Below the pieces are notes generated by a model. The model searched no databases. It saw only the letters and a program-made list of their open reading frames with translations, and was not told where the DNA came from. The position numbers and the translations under genes were made by a program. A DNA stretch of 64,000 bases from Hippopus hippopus. Lineage: Eukaryota; Mollusca; Bivalvia; Cardiida; Cardiidae. Shown piece after piece: positions 60,901-63,715 of this stretch. The stretch lies in assembly GCA_946811185.2 (NCBI GenBank), contig OX328113.1, forward strand, positions 19,614,521 to 19,678,520. The letters run 5' to 3'. Each line of letters begins with the position of its first letter. Position 1 is the stretch's first letter.

Positions 60901-61400
60901 TGAGAACTGACAGTTTTCAGCGTAGCTGAATGCACTGGCCTTTGACCTACTTCTTGGTACCAATAAAGAATGAAAGGTAGTAATTTGTGGTTGGTCAAAA
61001 ATGTGCACATGTTTATTTGGTGTGCCCATGCTGGCATGTTTGCTCTCACATTTATGAAACTACTATTAACAAGCCTTGCTACTGCTAATCAATATCCCGG
61101 AACCTTGATTTTTACCATAGCAAACTAAAGTAGAAGAGAATGATTCTTTTCTTGTTCTATATGGAAATTTAATATTTTCATAAGCGTTACCCAATAACCC
61201 AATACTATGTTTAAACAAAAAAAAAAAAAAACTGTGAGGAAACAGAGGTAATTGCTTGTGAGGTTACTTTTCATTAGTTTACTTCATCTTGAGCCACAAA
61301 AGAGTTTCACTACTTATATTCCAGTATCTCTTACGCCAACTATCTTTTTCTAAAGATATTTCTTGTTCAGCATACCTTTTCCTGATCTTCTAGTCTCCAT
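19467..61400 (-). CDS. ZMYND8: ZMYND8 (RACK7/PRKCBP1) orthologue, 21 coding exons
   Basis: Chromatin reader and corepressor scaffold. In vertebrates it binds acetylated and methylated histone tails through a PHD-bromodomain-PWWP module and recruits demethylase/deacetylase partners partly through MYND (family knowledge). Coding exons in transcript order: 61400-61376, 55218-55085, 54120-53887, 50487-50363, 49246-49103, 48444-48331, 47628-47536, 46082-45995, 44873-44818, 43364-43284, 41652-41537, 40945-40817, 39750-37516, 33111-32970, 32290-32140, 30645-30488, 29587-29440, 27617-27508, 24483-24343, 22498-22424, 19655-19467. About 1,500 codons from exon 3 to stop, against roughly 1,190-1,240 in vertebrates. 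Most of the excess is the giant disordered exon. Phases agree at every junction except exon 2 to 3. The bromodomain keeps the acetyl-lysine Asn (CIIYN). One linker zinc ligand is Ser. Introns carry nearly all the M2 copies and one mariner. Confidence 0.95.
19678..19770 (-). mobile_element. M1 end fragment
   Basis: AACTCTTTACCAGATGGC followed by GTTTTAGACCTGTCCAAAC; no hairpin. Confidence 0.65.
19861..21179 (-). mobile_element. mariner transposon, complete ends, inactive
   Basis: Inserted at TA (19861-19862 and 21178-21179) in the last ZMYND8 intron, transcribed in the same direction. The terminal inverted repeats match over 35 bases (counting TA) with one difference, TTTGA on the left against TTCGA on the right. 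Length 1,319 bp is normal for mariner. The transposase inside is broken. Confidence 0.95.
19936..21003 (-). pseudogene. mariner transposase pseudogene
   Basis: One continuous frame from [11 protein letters not shown] at 21003 to TAA at 19936, interrupted only by two TGA codons (20574-20572 and 20253-20251). Recognisable parts: an N-terminal helix-turn-helix region with an RSWRKKF segment, WVHYFEP after the first catalytic Asp (TGDKTW), LLHDNAPSH with the second, and [12 protein letters not shown] with the third. Only 26 residues separate the second and third Asp where mariners have 34, so about eight codons are deleted before LPHPPYSPD. Both stops fit CGA to TGA changes, since Arg is usual at those places. 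Confidence 0.93.
21180..22271. other. intron sequence without recognised features
   Basis: Last ZMYND8 intron upstream of the mariner. Open frames at 21206-21750 have no recognised motifs. Confidence 0.45.
22272..22357 (-). mobile_element. M1 right-end fragment
   Basis: One hairpin arm and GGTAAAGGGGTTAAC, about 65 bases from ZMYND8 exon 20. Confidence 0.6.
22424..22498 (-). CDS. ZMYND8: ZMYND8 exon 20, C-terminal tail
   Basis: 25 codons, phase 0, [19 protein letters not shown] then VFLNQG. Donor GTAAGT, acceptor CTAG. Confidence 0.83.
22605..22730 (+). mobile_element. M1 copy, partial
   Basis: Hairpin with AAGACCAACAGG left flank; right half missing. Confidence 0.62.
22893..23046. repeat. 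tandem duplication, 77-bp unit
   Basis: Two units beginning GTAACAAACT at 22893 and 22970, with a few differences. Confidence 0.85.
23120..23220 (+). mobile_element. M1 right-half fragment
   Basis: CAGAGACAAATCTCATCAC then TCACCAGCAAATGCTT. Confidence 0.5.
23262..23471 (-). mobile_element. M2 copy, partial
   Basis: GTGCTCTGGAAAAAGGGG end, TTTAATGCATCTCAGTGA, and the CTGCGCAGGCTGACATGGG core. Confidence 0.7.
23564..23772 (+). mobile_element. M3 element, reference copy
   Basis: AACTCTTTCAGCGCCAAATA left end and GGCGCTAAAAGGGTTAA right end are inverted repeats. Central palindrome GATCAGATTGCACGTTC / TGCAGTCTGATCTCGATC. Confidence 0.82.
23773..24342. other. intron, includes ATGGGGCTA-type simple repeats
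   Basis: Short recurring pieces such as GCATTT(C/T)AA and ACATGTACATGCAT; no feature assigned. Confidence 0.4.
24343..24483 (-). CDS. ZMYND8: ZMYND8 exon 19, C-terminal tail
   Basis: 47 codons, phase 0. [20 protein letters not shown] and [14 protein letters not shown]. The open frame continues past the GTAAGG donor, but that extension is intronic by splice signal. Confidence 0.85.
24530..24765 (+). mobile_element. M1 copy
   Basis: TTTAACCCTTTGCCACATGA start about 45 bases upstream of exon 19's acceptor; right end GGTAAAGTGATG. Confidence 0.84.
24808..25620 (+). repeat. long GGCC-rich interspersed repeat
   Basis: Starts CAAGAGGGCCATGATGGCCC, carries the TACATGCAAAATTTGGTAG unit, ends near GATGGATGGACGGACC. 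No coding frame recognised. Confidence 0.8.
25669..25864 (+). mobile_element. M1 copy, left arm deleted
   Basis: TTAACCTATTACCAGACAAT start, most of the left arm missing, TTTGGTAATGAGTTAC end. Confidence 0.75.
25918..27338 (+). repeat. long GGCC-rich repeat, internally repeated
   Basis: About six imperfect units of roughly 180 bp, each with AAACTTGT(G/T)ACCCC, GACCCCAGGGCTATAATTTG and TAGATAAAGCTACATGCC. The 3' end has an ACGGACGGACGG run and then GGCCTTCGGCCAGTGGAGC; a solo copy of that terminus sits at 25918-25955. Confidence 0.82.
27341..27486 (+). mobile_element. M1 right half
   Basis: Begins inside the right hairpin arm exactly where the long repeat ends; only about 20 bases from exon 18's donor. 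Confidence 0.7.
27508..27617 (-). CDS. ZMYND8: ZMYND8 exon 18, Ser-rich tail
   Basis: 110 bp, phase 1 to 0, low-complexity Ser/Asn-rich ([14 protein letters not shown]). Splice sites TTTTCAG and GTAAGC are good. Confidence 0.86.
27735..27935 (-). mobile_element. SINE-like copy, diverged
   Basis: CAGTGCACCCATCTGGGCTT and AGGAGCCATGGTAGCTCA-like (reverse) head remnants. Confidence 0.45.
28244..28473 (+). mobile_element. M1 copy
   Basis: TTAATTCTTTACCACACAAT start, hairpin nearly intact, GGTAGAGGGTTAA end. Its right half is included in the tandem duplication. Confidence 0.88.
28372..28943. repeat. tandem duplication, 286-bp unit
   Basis: Units 28372-28657 and 28658-28943 differ at about three positions (TTAGTC/TTATTC, CTCAAG/CTCGAG, ATAGAAAAG/ATAGGAAAG). 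The unit contains the right half of an M1 and unique intron DNA. Confidence 0.95.
29187..29397 (+). mobile_element. M3 element
   Basis: TTTAACCCTTAGAGCGCCGA left end, GATCAAAGATCAGACTGCAC hairpin. Ends about 45 bases beyond the exon 17 donor. Confidence 0.78.
29440..29587 (-). CDS. ZMYND8: ZMYND8 exon 17, MYND zinc finger
   Basis: 148 bp, phase 0 to 1. [19 protein letters not shown] then [16 protein letters not shown] is almost identical to the vertebrate MYND finger, with all Cys/His ligands present. Confidence 0.98.
29667..29881 (+). mobile_element. M1 copy
   Basis: ATCCTTTACCGAAAGATC start, strong hairpin, GTGGTACAGAGTTAA end. Confidence 0.85.
30008..30180 (+). mobile_element. mariner-like terminal fragment
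   Basis: GTGTGTTCAAAAAGTTTCGG resembles a common mariner terminus. No transposase motifs follow, so this looks like a solo end or deletion derivative. In the intron between ZMYND8 exons 16 and 17. Confidence 0.5.
30227..30436 (+). mobile_element. M1 copy, hairpin partly deleted
   Basis: TTTAAGCCTTCACCACACAA start. The right arm lacks the CAGCATTT segment. Just downstream of ZMYND8 exon 16's donor. Confidence 0.78.
30488..30645 (-). CDS. ZMYND8: ZMYND8 exon 16, coiled coil part 2
   Basis: 158 bp, phase 1 to 0. Heptad-like helix from [16 protein letters not shown] to [14 protein letters not shown], running directly into the MYND finger. An M1 copy ends about 50 bases beyond the donor. Confidence 0.95.
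30676..30890 (+). mobile_element. M1 copy, diverged
   Basis: TTAACTTGAACCTGACTTTT start about 30 bases upstream of exon 16's acceptor; part of the left arm deleted. Confidence 0.68.
31357..31583 (-). mobile_element. M1 TTAA element, reference copy
   Basis: Best-preserved copy, used to define the family. TTAA at 31357-31360 and 31580-31583. The left end reads CCCTTTACCAGACGAC; the right end reads GTAAAGGG. The centre, 31462-31528, is a perfect palindrome with 33-bp arms around one unpaired base, rich in GGGAAAAGGAGAAAATGC and its complement. No coding capacity. TTAA duplication plus CCC-starting ends suggests a piggyBac-type miniature element (inference). I call orientation + when the hairpin is followed by CTACCCTTTCAAAG-like sequence. 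Confidence 0.85.
32140..32290 (-). CDS. ZMYND8: ZMYND8 exon 15, coiled coil part 1
   Basis: 151 bp, phase 0 to 1. [14 protein letters not shown], then a helix ending ELLELKHNF, parallel to vertebrate QELSEMKHNLEL. Confidence 0.93.
32345..32735 (-). mobile_element. M2 copy split by M1
   Basis: CACTGGCAAAAGGGAGA, then M1, then CACATCTCCATGATGCATTA and the CAGCCTGCGCAAGG core. Confidence 0.85.
32365..32575 (-). mobile_element. M1 inserted in M2
   Basis: TTAA at 32365-32368 and 32572-32575 duplicates the TTAA present in intact M2 copies (GGCTTAATGCATCT). Confidence 0.92.
32738..32940 (+). mobile_element. M1 copy, rearranged
   Basis: Two partial left-arm segments in tandem, a displaced CTTCTTTAGGATTGTT piece, then a normal right half ending GAGTTAAT. 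Confidence 0.65.
32970..33111 (-). CDS. ZMYND8: ZMYND8 exon 14, charged linker
   Basis: 142 bp, phase 2 to 0. [18 protein letters not shown] then [10 protein letters not shown]. No named domain; precedes the coiled coil. Confidence 0.87.
33134..33307 (+). mobile_element. M3 element
   Basis: TTAGCCCCTTAGGTG left end, GATCAACATCAGACTGCAC hairpin, GGCGCTCAGAGTTAA right end. Its TTAA is also the left TTAA of the M1 copy that follows. Confidence 0.78.
33304..33532 (+). mobile_element. M1 copy
   Basis: TTAACCCTTTACCAAACAAT start, GGTAAAGAGTTAA end, TTAA both sides. Confidence 0.9.
33591..33670. repeat. tandem duplication, 40-bp unit
   Basis: CTTACTAACCACTTTTTGAA plus 20 more bases, twice in a row, with at most one difference. 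Confidence 0.92.
33893..34322 (+). repeat. interspersed repeat with duplicated core
   Basis: Starts AAGATGTGTTTGTGAAACAC, contains TTTCGTCAAAAATCAGTGGA twice (about 33955 and 34128), ends GACGGACAGACGGACAGC then CTTCGCCGGTAGGGGACTAA. Unclassified. Confidence 0.7.
34323..37046. other. long intron stretch without M1/M2/M3
   Basis: 2.7 kb lacking the repeats that dominate elsewhere. A tRNA-like head (GTACAGTGGTAGAG, GAGTTCAAGTCC) at 35295-35370. No exon with splice sites recognised. Possibly one larger, old transposon. Confidence 0.45.
37047..37505 (-). mobile_element. M1 copy split by SINE-B
   Basis: Hairpin part and TTCCTCAGTGTCATTGTCAA before the SINE; TCCTCAGTGTTGTTAAAAC and GGGTAAGGGCTCAAG after it. 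Ends about 10 bases from ZMYND8 exon 13's donor. Confidence 0.75.
37133..37455 (+). mobile_element. SINE-B copy preceded by C-run and CA repeat
   Basis: CACACACACACACAC, head GCGCAGTTGGTAGCAT, body CCCAGTGGCTTGGAAAGAA, tail CTGAAATACTGTTGAAAAC then CACCAATCAATCAAC. Confidence 0.8.
37516..39750 (-). CDS. ZMYND8: ZMYND8 exon 13, giant disordered exon
   Basis: 2,235 bp, 744 complete codons, open throughout, phase 2 to 2. It opens with [14 protein letters not shown], a conserved segment after the PWWP. The rest is Ser/Asp/Glu/Lys/Thr-rich with no stable fold evident. Short conserved islands sit in the disordered sequence: [15 protein letters not shown] (vertebrate DKTIESCKAQLGI) and [13 protein letters not shown] (vertebrate ELVIDLG). 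The exon is larger than the comparable vertebrate region and accounts for most of the extra protein length. It contains no visible transposon copies, unlike its flanking introns. Confidence 0.96.
39751..40542. other. intron, possible SINE-A fragment near 40425-40520
   Basis: TCTGCAGTGCCTAGCCAAAG resembles a reversed SINE-A body. Nothing else recognised. Confidence 0.4.
40543..40805 (+). mobile_element. M2 copy
   Basis: TGAGCCATGCTCTGTGAAAA start, CAGCCTGTGCTGTCCG core, TGCATTAAACCCCTTTTGCC end. Ends about 10 bases before the exon 12 donor. Confidence 0.85.
40817..40945 (-). CDS. ZMYND8: ZMYND8 exon 12, end of PWWP and following helix
   Basis: 129 bp, phase 2 to 2. [16 protein letters not shown] completes the PWWP; the helical segment after it ends NKHVQKLK. 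Confidence 0.92.
41165..41440 (+). mobile_element. M2 copy
   Basis: GCGATGCTCTGTCAAAAAGG start, CAGCCTTTGCAGTCTGCACA core, TTTTGCCACAGCATGGC end. Confidence 0.85.
41537..41652 (-). CDS. ZMYND8: ZMYND8 exon 11, PWWP domain
   Basis: 116 bp, phase 0 to 2. [18 protein letters not shown] and [14 protein letters not shown] hold the PWWP core and aromatic-cage region. Confidence 0.97.
41878..42035. repeat. 158-bp foldback (palindromic) element
   Basis: Arms of about 75 bp, e.g. TTTATTTCATCAGCTTGTGG at the left and its complement at the right, around GTGCCTTACGGCAC. The first 41 bases of the arms match perfectly. In the intron before the PWWP exon. Confidence 0.93.
42315..42460 (-). mobile_element. 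SINE-B, 3' part
   Basis: TTTTCAACATTCTTTTAGTT, GTGCACCTGTCCATGCTTTC, CCAAGCCACCTGCTGCTTTC; head missing. Confidence 0.75.
42727..42978 (-). mobile_element. M2 copy
   Basis: CCCACTGGCAAAAGGCGG start, CTGCGCAGGCTGACAAGGG core, CCTTTTCACAGAGTATGGCT end. Confidence 0.83.
43085..43270 (+). mobile_element. M1 copy, partial
   Basis: Imperfect hairpin and a good right half ending TTCAGTAGTGAC, abutting ZMYND8 exon 10's donor region. Further M1 pieces at 42985-43060. Confidence 0.65.
43284..43364 (-). CDS. ZMYND8: ZMYND8 exon 10, zinc finger between bromodomain and PWWP
   Basis: 27 codons. [15 protein letters not shown] then EWFSELC. Vertebrates read WFCEPC, so one zinc-ligand Cys is Ser (TCA) here; the other Cys positions remain. 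Confidence 0.93.
44028..44243 (-). mobile_element. M1 copy
   Basis: TTTAACCCTTTACCAGAGG start, GTTAAAGGGTTGAAGG end. Confidence 0.82.
44262..44465 (+). mobile_element. M1 copy with duplicated arm segment
   Basis: Hairpin followed by a second TTTCTCCCTTTCCTACAATG segment, then a right half ending TGTAAAGAGTTA. Confidence 0.72.
44466..44790 (-). mobile_element. SINE-B copy
   Basis: Reverse orientation: tail GTTTAACACCGTTTTCAACA, body AAGCCACTTGCTGCTTTCCC, head AACCAGCGACCTCCTG with ACTGAGCTACCTGGG. Confidence 0.83.
44818..44873 (-). CDS. ZMYND8: ZMYND8 exon 9, last bromodomain helix
   Basis: 56 bp, phase 1 to 0. [19 protein letters not shown] completes the bromodomain. The junction gives NGAHH where vertebrates have NGGNH. 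Confidence 0.93.
44938..45190 (-). mobile_element. M2 copy
   Basis: TGAGCCATGCTCTGGCAAAA start, CCCAAGCTGGCCTGGG core, CTCTTTTCACAGAGCATG end. Confidence 0.84.
45262..45302 (+). repeat. GGCC-rich repeat terminus
   Basis: AAGAGGGCCATAATGGCC then TTGTATCACTCTACTG; only the 5' terminus is present. Confidence 0.6.
45385..45551 (-). mobile_element. M1 copy
   Basis: Hairpin shortened symmetrically at its centre (AAAATGCCAGCATTTT), ends GTGATAAAGGGTTAA. Confidence 0.75.
45650..45985 (+). mobile_element. SINE-A copy holding a foldback insertion
   Basis: SINE-A pieces (GGTTCTTGGGCAGGGTACT; tail GTAAAGGGGATAAAACACC) flank an inverted-repeat element at about 45735-45885 that begins ATTCTTAACA and ends TTCTTAAGAAT. 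Confidence 0.62.
45995..46082 (-). CDS. ZMYND8: ZMYND8 exon 8, bromodomain with acetyl-lysine Asn
   Basis: 88 bp, phase 0 to 1. [20 protein letters not shown] carries the conserved Asn that contacts acetyl-lysine. Confidence 0.96.
46176..46404 (-). mobile_element. M1 copy
   Basis: TTAACTCTTTACCTACAGAC start, near-perfect hairpin, GGTAAAAGTTTAC end. Confidence 0.86.
46630..46830 (-). mobile_element. SINE-C copy
   Basis: GTTTGTATTGGAGTTTGATA, CATGTGTTTCCTGGCTTTCT, GCATCAGAGGTGAGAGGC. The same block recurs at 50595. Confidence 0.7.
46853..47047 (+). mobile_element. M3 element
   Basis: TTAACCTTCAGGGTGCCCCA left end, GTGTAGATCAAAAATCAGAC and CAGTCTGATCTTGATCTACA hairpin. Confidence 0.78.
47216..47466 (+). 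mobile_element. M2 copy
   Basis: TGAGTCATGCTCTGTGAAAA start, CAGCCTGTGCAGTCCACC core, TTTTTGCCAGAGCATG end. Confidence 0.85.
47536..47628 (-). CDS. ZMYND8: ZMYND8 exon 7, bromodomain ZA region
   Basis: 31 codons. [20 protein letters not shown] then [11 protein letters not shown], the typical bromodomain ZA loop and following helix. Confidence 0.96.
47668..47922 (+). mobile_element. SINE-B copy, truncated head
   Basis: GACCAGGGGGTCGCTCTTTC, GTTATGTGGGAAAGCAGCCA, tail TTGAAATAATGTTGAAAATG. Confidence 0.8.
47937..48245. repeat. minisatellite, about 29-bp units
   Basis: Imperfect repeats of CCCCAATACAAACAAAGATT plus TCCTGATTG, about ten units. Confidence 0.85.
48331..48444 (-). CDS. ZMYND8: ZMYND8 exon 6, PHD-bromodomain connector and first bromodomain helix
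   Basis: 38 codons, phase 0. [20 protein letters not shown] then [13 protein letters not shown] aligns with the start of the vertebrate bromodomain. Confidence 0.95.
48774..48947 (-). mobile_element. M1 copy, diverged
   Basis: TTAAACGGTAATACCC start, eroded hairpin, GACAAAGGATTAC end. Confidence 0.65.
49103..49246 (-). CDS. ZMYND8: ZMYND8 exon 5, PHD finger
   Basis: 48 codons, phase 0. [19 protein letters not shown], then [11 protein letters not shown] and WVCPECE, supply the complete C4HC3 ligand set and are nearly identical to the vertebrate finger. Confidence 0.97.
49316..49556 (+). mobile_element. M2 copy
   Basis: CATGTTCTGTGAAAGTG start, CAGTCTGCGCAGGCTGAC core, GCTTTTGCCAGAGTGCTGC end. 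Confidence 0.82.
50363..50487 (-). CDS. ZMYND8: ZMYND8 exon 4, nuclear-localisation-like segment before PHD
   Basis: 125 bp. Contains [13 protein letters not shown], resembling the Lys-rich stretch just ahead of the PHD finger in vertebrate ZMYND8 and a likely nuclear localisation signal. Confidence 0.88.
50595..50845 (-). mobile_element. SINE-C copy
   Basis: GTTTGTATTGGAGTTTAACA, CAGTGCACCTACACATGTG, head end CACTGAGCTACTAGGCC. Ends at the start of an M1 copy. Confidence 0.72.
50837..51058 (+). mobile_element. M1 copy
   Basis: ACCCTTTATCAAACAGTCC start, GTCTGATTAAAGTTAA end, moderately diverged hairpin. Confidence 0.75.
51620..51735 (+). mobile_element. M3 relic
   Basis: GTGTAGATCCAAGATCAGAC with a diverged second arm. 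Confidence 0.5.
51810..52041 (+). mobile_element. M1 copy with compensated hairpin change
   Basis: TTAACCCTTTACCACACAGT start, GGTAAAGAGTTAA end. T at 51876 and A at 51920 replace consensus G and C and still pair. Confidence 0.88.
52616..52765 (+). mobile_element. M3 element
   Basis: TTAAGCCCTTCAAGCACC left end, GTGTAGATCAAGATCAGTC and GTCTGATCTTTGATCTG hairpin. Confidence 0.68.
52766..53172. other. intron sequence with TTCCGGAA-type repeats
   Basis: Several TTTCCGGA words near 53060-53140, seemingly part of an unclassified repeat. Confidence 0.35.
53173..53408 (+). mobile_element. M1 copy
   Basis: AACCCTTCACGACAAAATCC start. Left arm ACATGGTGGG pairs with CCCACCAT, the same double change as the copy at 18136. 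Confidence 0.8.
53887..54120 (-). CDS. ZMYND8: ZMYND8 exon 3, N-terminal basic/Ser-rich region
   Basis: 234 bp, phase 1 to 1, ACACAG acceptor, GTAAAT donor. Contains [12 protein letters not shown] and a Lys/Glu-rich end ([15 protein letters not shown]). No named domain. Joins exon 4 to give a split Asp codon. Confidence 0.82.
54222..54510 (+). mobile_element. M1 fragment followed by M1 copy
   Basis: 54222-54290 is a left half only; 54297-54510 starts AACCCTTTACCAAACCATTC with a partly deleted hairpin. Confidence 0.65.
54810..55035 (+). mobile_element. M2 copy, 3' truncated
   Basis: GAGCCATGCCCTGTGAAAAG start, CTGCGCAGTTCTGCCAGG core; stops near the candidate exon 2. Confidence 0.8.
55085..55218 (-). 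CDS. ZMYND8: ZMYND8 probable exon 2, basic N-terminal region
   Basis: Excellent polypyrimidine tract and CAG acceptor. Reads [10 protein letters not shown], then a Ser/Lys-rich stretch ending [14 protein letters not shown] before a GTAAAA donor. Joins exon 1 in frame (G plus AA = Glu). With this donor the exon ends in phase 0, but exon 3 needs phase 1. An ACAG/GTCC site 10 bases further along the transcript would restore frame but is a weak donor; a missed micro-exon is the alternative. Confidence 0.5.
55410..55910 (-). mobile_element. M2 copy split by M1
   Basis: GCACTCTAGAAAAACCGGG start, CAGCCTGCACTGACTGTGCA core, GCAGATGCAATAA, then M1, then TCACCTTTTCCCAGAGAA. Confidence 0.72.
55673..55877 (+). 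mobile_element. M1 inserted in M2
   Basis: TTCTATCACACAGTCTTGAG start, TTTGTCAAAGAGTTAA end; hairpin eroded. Sits at the position of M2's GCATTAAGCC TTAA. Confidence 0.75.
55985..56145 (+). mobile_element. two M3-type hairpins
   Basis: Tandem hairpins, GTTAATCAAAATCAGACTGC and GTTGATCAAGATCTGACAGC, each with a partner arm. Confidence 0.65.
56163..56410 (-). mobile_element. M2 copy, reference
   Basis: ACCATGCTCTGGCAAAAGG start, core CAGCCTGCACGGACTGCGCA then GGCTGACCTGGGTCGAAAC, end CCCCTTTTCAAAGAGC. Confidence 0.88.
56471..56803 (+). mobile_element. M3 element with internal duplication
   Basis: GGTTAACCCTTAGGCTGCTA left end, GTGTAGATCCAAGATCAGAC hairpin, GCAGGTTAAGGGTTAA right end. Confidence 0.85.
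56552..56781. repeat. tandem duplication, 115-bp unit, identical
   Basis: Units 56552-56666 and 56667-56781 both start AGTCTGATCTTGTATCTAC and end TTCATTTAACT; I see no difference between them. Confidence 0.95.
56992..57215 (-). mobile_element. M1 copy
   Basis: CCCTTAACAAGACTACAAAA start, GGTAATTGGTTGAAC end. Confidence 0.75.
57317..57652 (-). mobile_element. M1 fragment followed by M1 copy
   Basis: 57317-57424 is a right half. 57420-57652 starts AACTCTTTACCACACAGC and ends GGTAAAGGGGTAAAG, with extra bases in the left arm. Confidence 0.8.
57757..58030 (+). mobile_element. SINE-B copy
   Basis: Head GTGCAGTTGGTAGCATAC, B box GGTTCGAATCCCCAG, tail CTGAAACAGTGTTGAAAATG. Confidence 0.82.
58083..58338 (+). 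mobile_element. M2 copy
   Basis: TGAGCCGTGCTCTGTGAAAA start, CAGTCTGCGAAGGCTGACC core, CTTTTGCTAGAGCTTGACTC end. Confidence 0.85.
58387..58757 (+). mobile_element. two adjoining M1 copies
   Basis: TTAACCCTTTCCCAAATAAT (58387) with expanded A/G runs in the hairpin, then TTTAATCCTTTACCATTC (58574) to AAGAGTTAA. Confidence 0.72.
58758..59682. other. intron sequence without recognised features
   Basis: ZMYND8 first intron. The open frame at 59417-59635 has no splice context or motif. Confidence 0.45.
59683..59893 (+). mobile_element. M3 element
   Basis: TTAACACTTAGAGGGCC left end, GATCAAGATCAGACTGTAAA hairpin, CACTCTAAGGGTTAA right end. Confidence 0.78.
60125..60330 (+). mobile_element. SINE-A copy
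   Basis: Head GGGCTCACTGCTAAAG, B box TTGGGTTTGATTCTC, tail GAAATAATGTTGAAAGCG then CACCATTCAATCAATTA. Reversed SINE-A pieces at 59970-60030 and 60510-60590. Confidence 0.75.
60790..60890 (-). mobile_element. M1 fragment
   Basis: ATTACCAGCATTTTCTCC arm and GGCCTTCTTTTGGGGTC. Confidence 0.55.
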
Positions 61401-61437
61401 ATCTCAACACAGTTCTTTGTACAGGCATAAACACAGT
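61376..61437 (-). CDS. ZMYND8: ZMYND8 probable exon 1 (start codon at 61400-61398)
   Basis: CAG acceptor precedes 61437 and a GTATG donor follows 61376. ATG at 61400 opens METRRSGK plus one base, exactly the phase exon 2 needs. An earlier ATG in the exon opens a 12-codon frame that stops at a TAG overlapping the start region. Because the exon has an acceptor, a 5'-UTR exon should lie further upstream; I did not find it. Confidence 0.55.
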
Positions 61438-61604
61438 CTGAAAAGACACAGAAAGACATGCCAAATTATTTAAGATTTTTTTTTTTCAAATTCTGACAAT
61501 GATTCCTCCTACAGAAGCTTTTAAATCCTTCTTGGTTAATGAGAAATATTTTCATTTAACCACTGAAACAGATTTGGAGAAGAGAGCTTTGAAAACATCC
61601 CAGT

Positions 61605-61827
61605 TTAAACCTTTATCCCAAGTTTTAATGGCCCTGAGAAAGAAGTTTTTTCAAAACATTGTTAGAAAGGGAGGAAATTCTGGTAACCAGAATTTTCTCC
61701 TTTTCCCACAATGTTTTCTACCCTATAAAAGACAAGTTCAATCATTTGAGCCACATTTCAATTGTTGATTCCCAATTCTTTCTGTTTCAACAAGTTTAAA
61801 ATTTTGTCGGTTGGTAAAGAGTTTTAA
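61605..61827 (+). mobile_element. M1 copy with compensated hairpin change
   Basis: TTTAAACCTTTATCC start, GGTAAAGAGTTTTAA end. T at 61679 and A at 61691 replace consensus G and C and still pair. Confidence 0.82.
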
Positions 61828-61872
61828 AGACAGATAATTACCATAAATTGAAGTCACATTTTATTAATAGAT

Positions 61873-62110
61873 GTGAAAACATTGTGCAAAAGGGAGTAAT
61901 TGCTCCTTTTCAAGAACAATTTCTCCTTTTGCCTCAGCTCTGTTCTTAACGGCAAATTCCTTCATGTGTCCAAAATGAAAGCAGTTACGAATGGCAAATC
62001 AAAATGTGGCTTGAATGATACAATCTGTCTTTGAAGCAATAGAAAACATAGATGAATACCATGAATGTCTCCATTTCTGTCAAAGTTTTCAATTTTTTTT
62101 CTCCAGAGTC
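61873..62110. mobile_element. M1 relics
   Basis: GAAAACATTGTGCAAAAGGG and ATGTGGCTTGAATGATAC remnants. Confidence 0.4.
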
Positions 62111-62850
62111 ATAGGACATGTAACTGTGTTGTACAGGTTTTAAACAAAGGAAGAAAAAACATTCATGTATACCAGTCAGTGCTAATTTGTAGCTGTGCAG
62201 ACAATAATTGCCCTGAGGGAAATAGTTTTACTCATGTTGATTGAGAGCTACTTCAACTTTCAATGCATGACCTTATATCTCGTCTTCATTGTCATATACT
62301 TCAATAGCTTTACAAATTTGATTTTGATTTTGCAGCCATATGCAAAACAAAGTCTAGATGCTAAGAACATCAATATTTCAGCAAAAGATCCATTTTCTTT
62401 GACATTTCCCTGATTTGATTGTAAATCTTCAACATACTAAAGAGTAAATAATTACTGCGAAACATCATTATACATGTATTATGAAACATTAAAGAAATCT
62501 GTATACAAAATATTACCAAGTCTAAACAGACTATTTATACCTTAAATTGAATCTTTAAACCTATACACGTGATACCTCTCTGGAAAAAAGCTTTTCTTTT
62601 TCTTCCCCAATTGGGGCCCCAGAATGTTTTCACAGGTTCCCAGCATATTGACAATGATGGTATTTTCACCCTTAGTCTTATGTACCATGCCAAAGGCTAC
62701 TTTTTGTAGTAGTGTAAATGAGATGTTACAGCACAGAATAAGAAATCAGATTTTGATCCACAACGCATTAAGTTTTCAAAATTTAGATTTTTTTCCATAA
62801 ATCTATTATATATGTTTATGTCACTTGCAGACCAATAGATGGTTATGATA
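62111..62850. other. upstream flank without recognised features
   Basis: Upstream of ZMYND8 exon 1. No promoter element or 5'-UTR exon could be assigned. Confidence 0.4.
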
Positions 62851-63050
62851 TAAACCCTTTACCAAACAATAAAGTGTTGTAACAACCCTAGGAATAAGAT
62901 GGCCTCTAAAAACTTAATGGGAAAAGGAGAAAATGCTGGTGACCTTTTCCCCACAACATTTTCTTCGAAGACAAATATCGTCATTCGAGACACATTTACA
63001 TATAATTTGTTGCTATTGGTTTGGCAGAGTCGGAAATTCCAAGTCTAATT
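62851..63050 (+). mobile_element. M1 copy, right end lost
   Basis: ATAAACCCTTTACCAAACA start; hairpin lacks part of one arm. Confidence 0.68.
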
Positions 63051-63133
63051 GGCAATCGAATGTTTTCAAAACACCCTTATAATATATGTATCATTAATTT
63101 ACTTTTCTCGCTATGGCATTTTTTGAAATAAAT

Positions 63134-63360
63134 TTAACTCCTTAGCAGTCAACCATTTTTTTAGAATTGTCAATATTAAAGCATTCACAGACATCAAATT
63201 AAAAGTGGTTGAAATCATGAGATTTCTCTTTGAAATGGTTGCAACATACATGTAGTTGGAAATGGAGAACTGCTGATTACCACCTTTTTCTTACTTTCCC
63301 ACAAGTTTTCATAGGCTTTAAAAATTCAGGAAAAAGAATAAATTGGATGGTAAAGGGGTC
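63134..63360 (-). mobile_element. M1 copy, diverged
   Basis: TTTAACTCCTTAGCAGTC start, GGTAAAGGGGTCGATC end. Confidence 0.65.
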
Positions 63361-63429
63361 GATCATTAACTTGTGAAACAAATTTGCAGCAGGGAACTTT
63401 TAAAAAATATTTCATGTGCTTTGCATAGC

Positions 63430-63590
63430 TTAACCCTTTACAAGACGACAAATTGAAGACTTGTCCAAATTCAAAGCATTTGCAGGTGACTATTTAAATG
63501 AGGTTAAAATGATGCAATTCTTCTTTGAAATGGACCGGAGGAAAACATTGTTGGAAAAGGAAAACTTGGGATTGTGTGGTAAAGGGTTAA
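63430..63590 (-). mobile_element. M1 copy with palindrome deleted
   Basis: TTAACCCTTTACAAGACGAC start and GGTAAAGGGTTAA end with TTAA on both sides, but the right arm and centre are gone. Confidence 0.85.
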
Positions 63591-63715
63591 GCCAATGAAA
63601 TGTTTGCTTCTTTCACTACATGTACACATAATGACTTGCCAAAGCATAGAGGCAAAACATCAACATATCTTCTTGAACAATATATCTCAGCTGCTATGGG
63701 TGCCTAAAAATTGCT

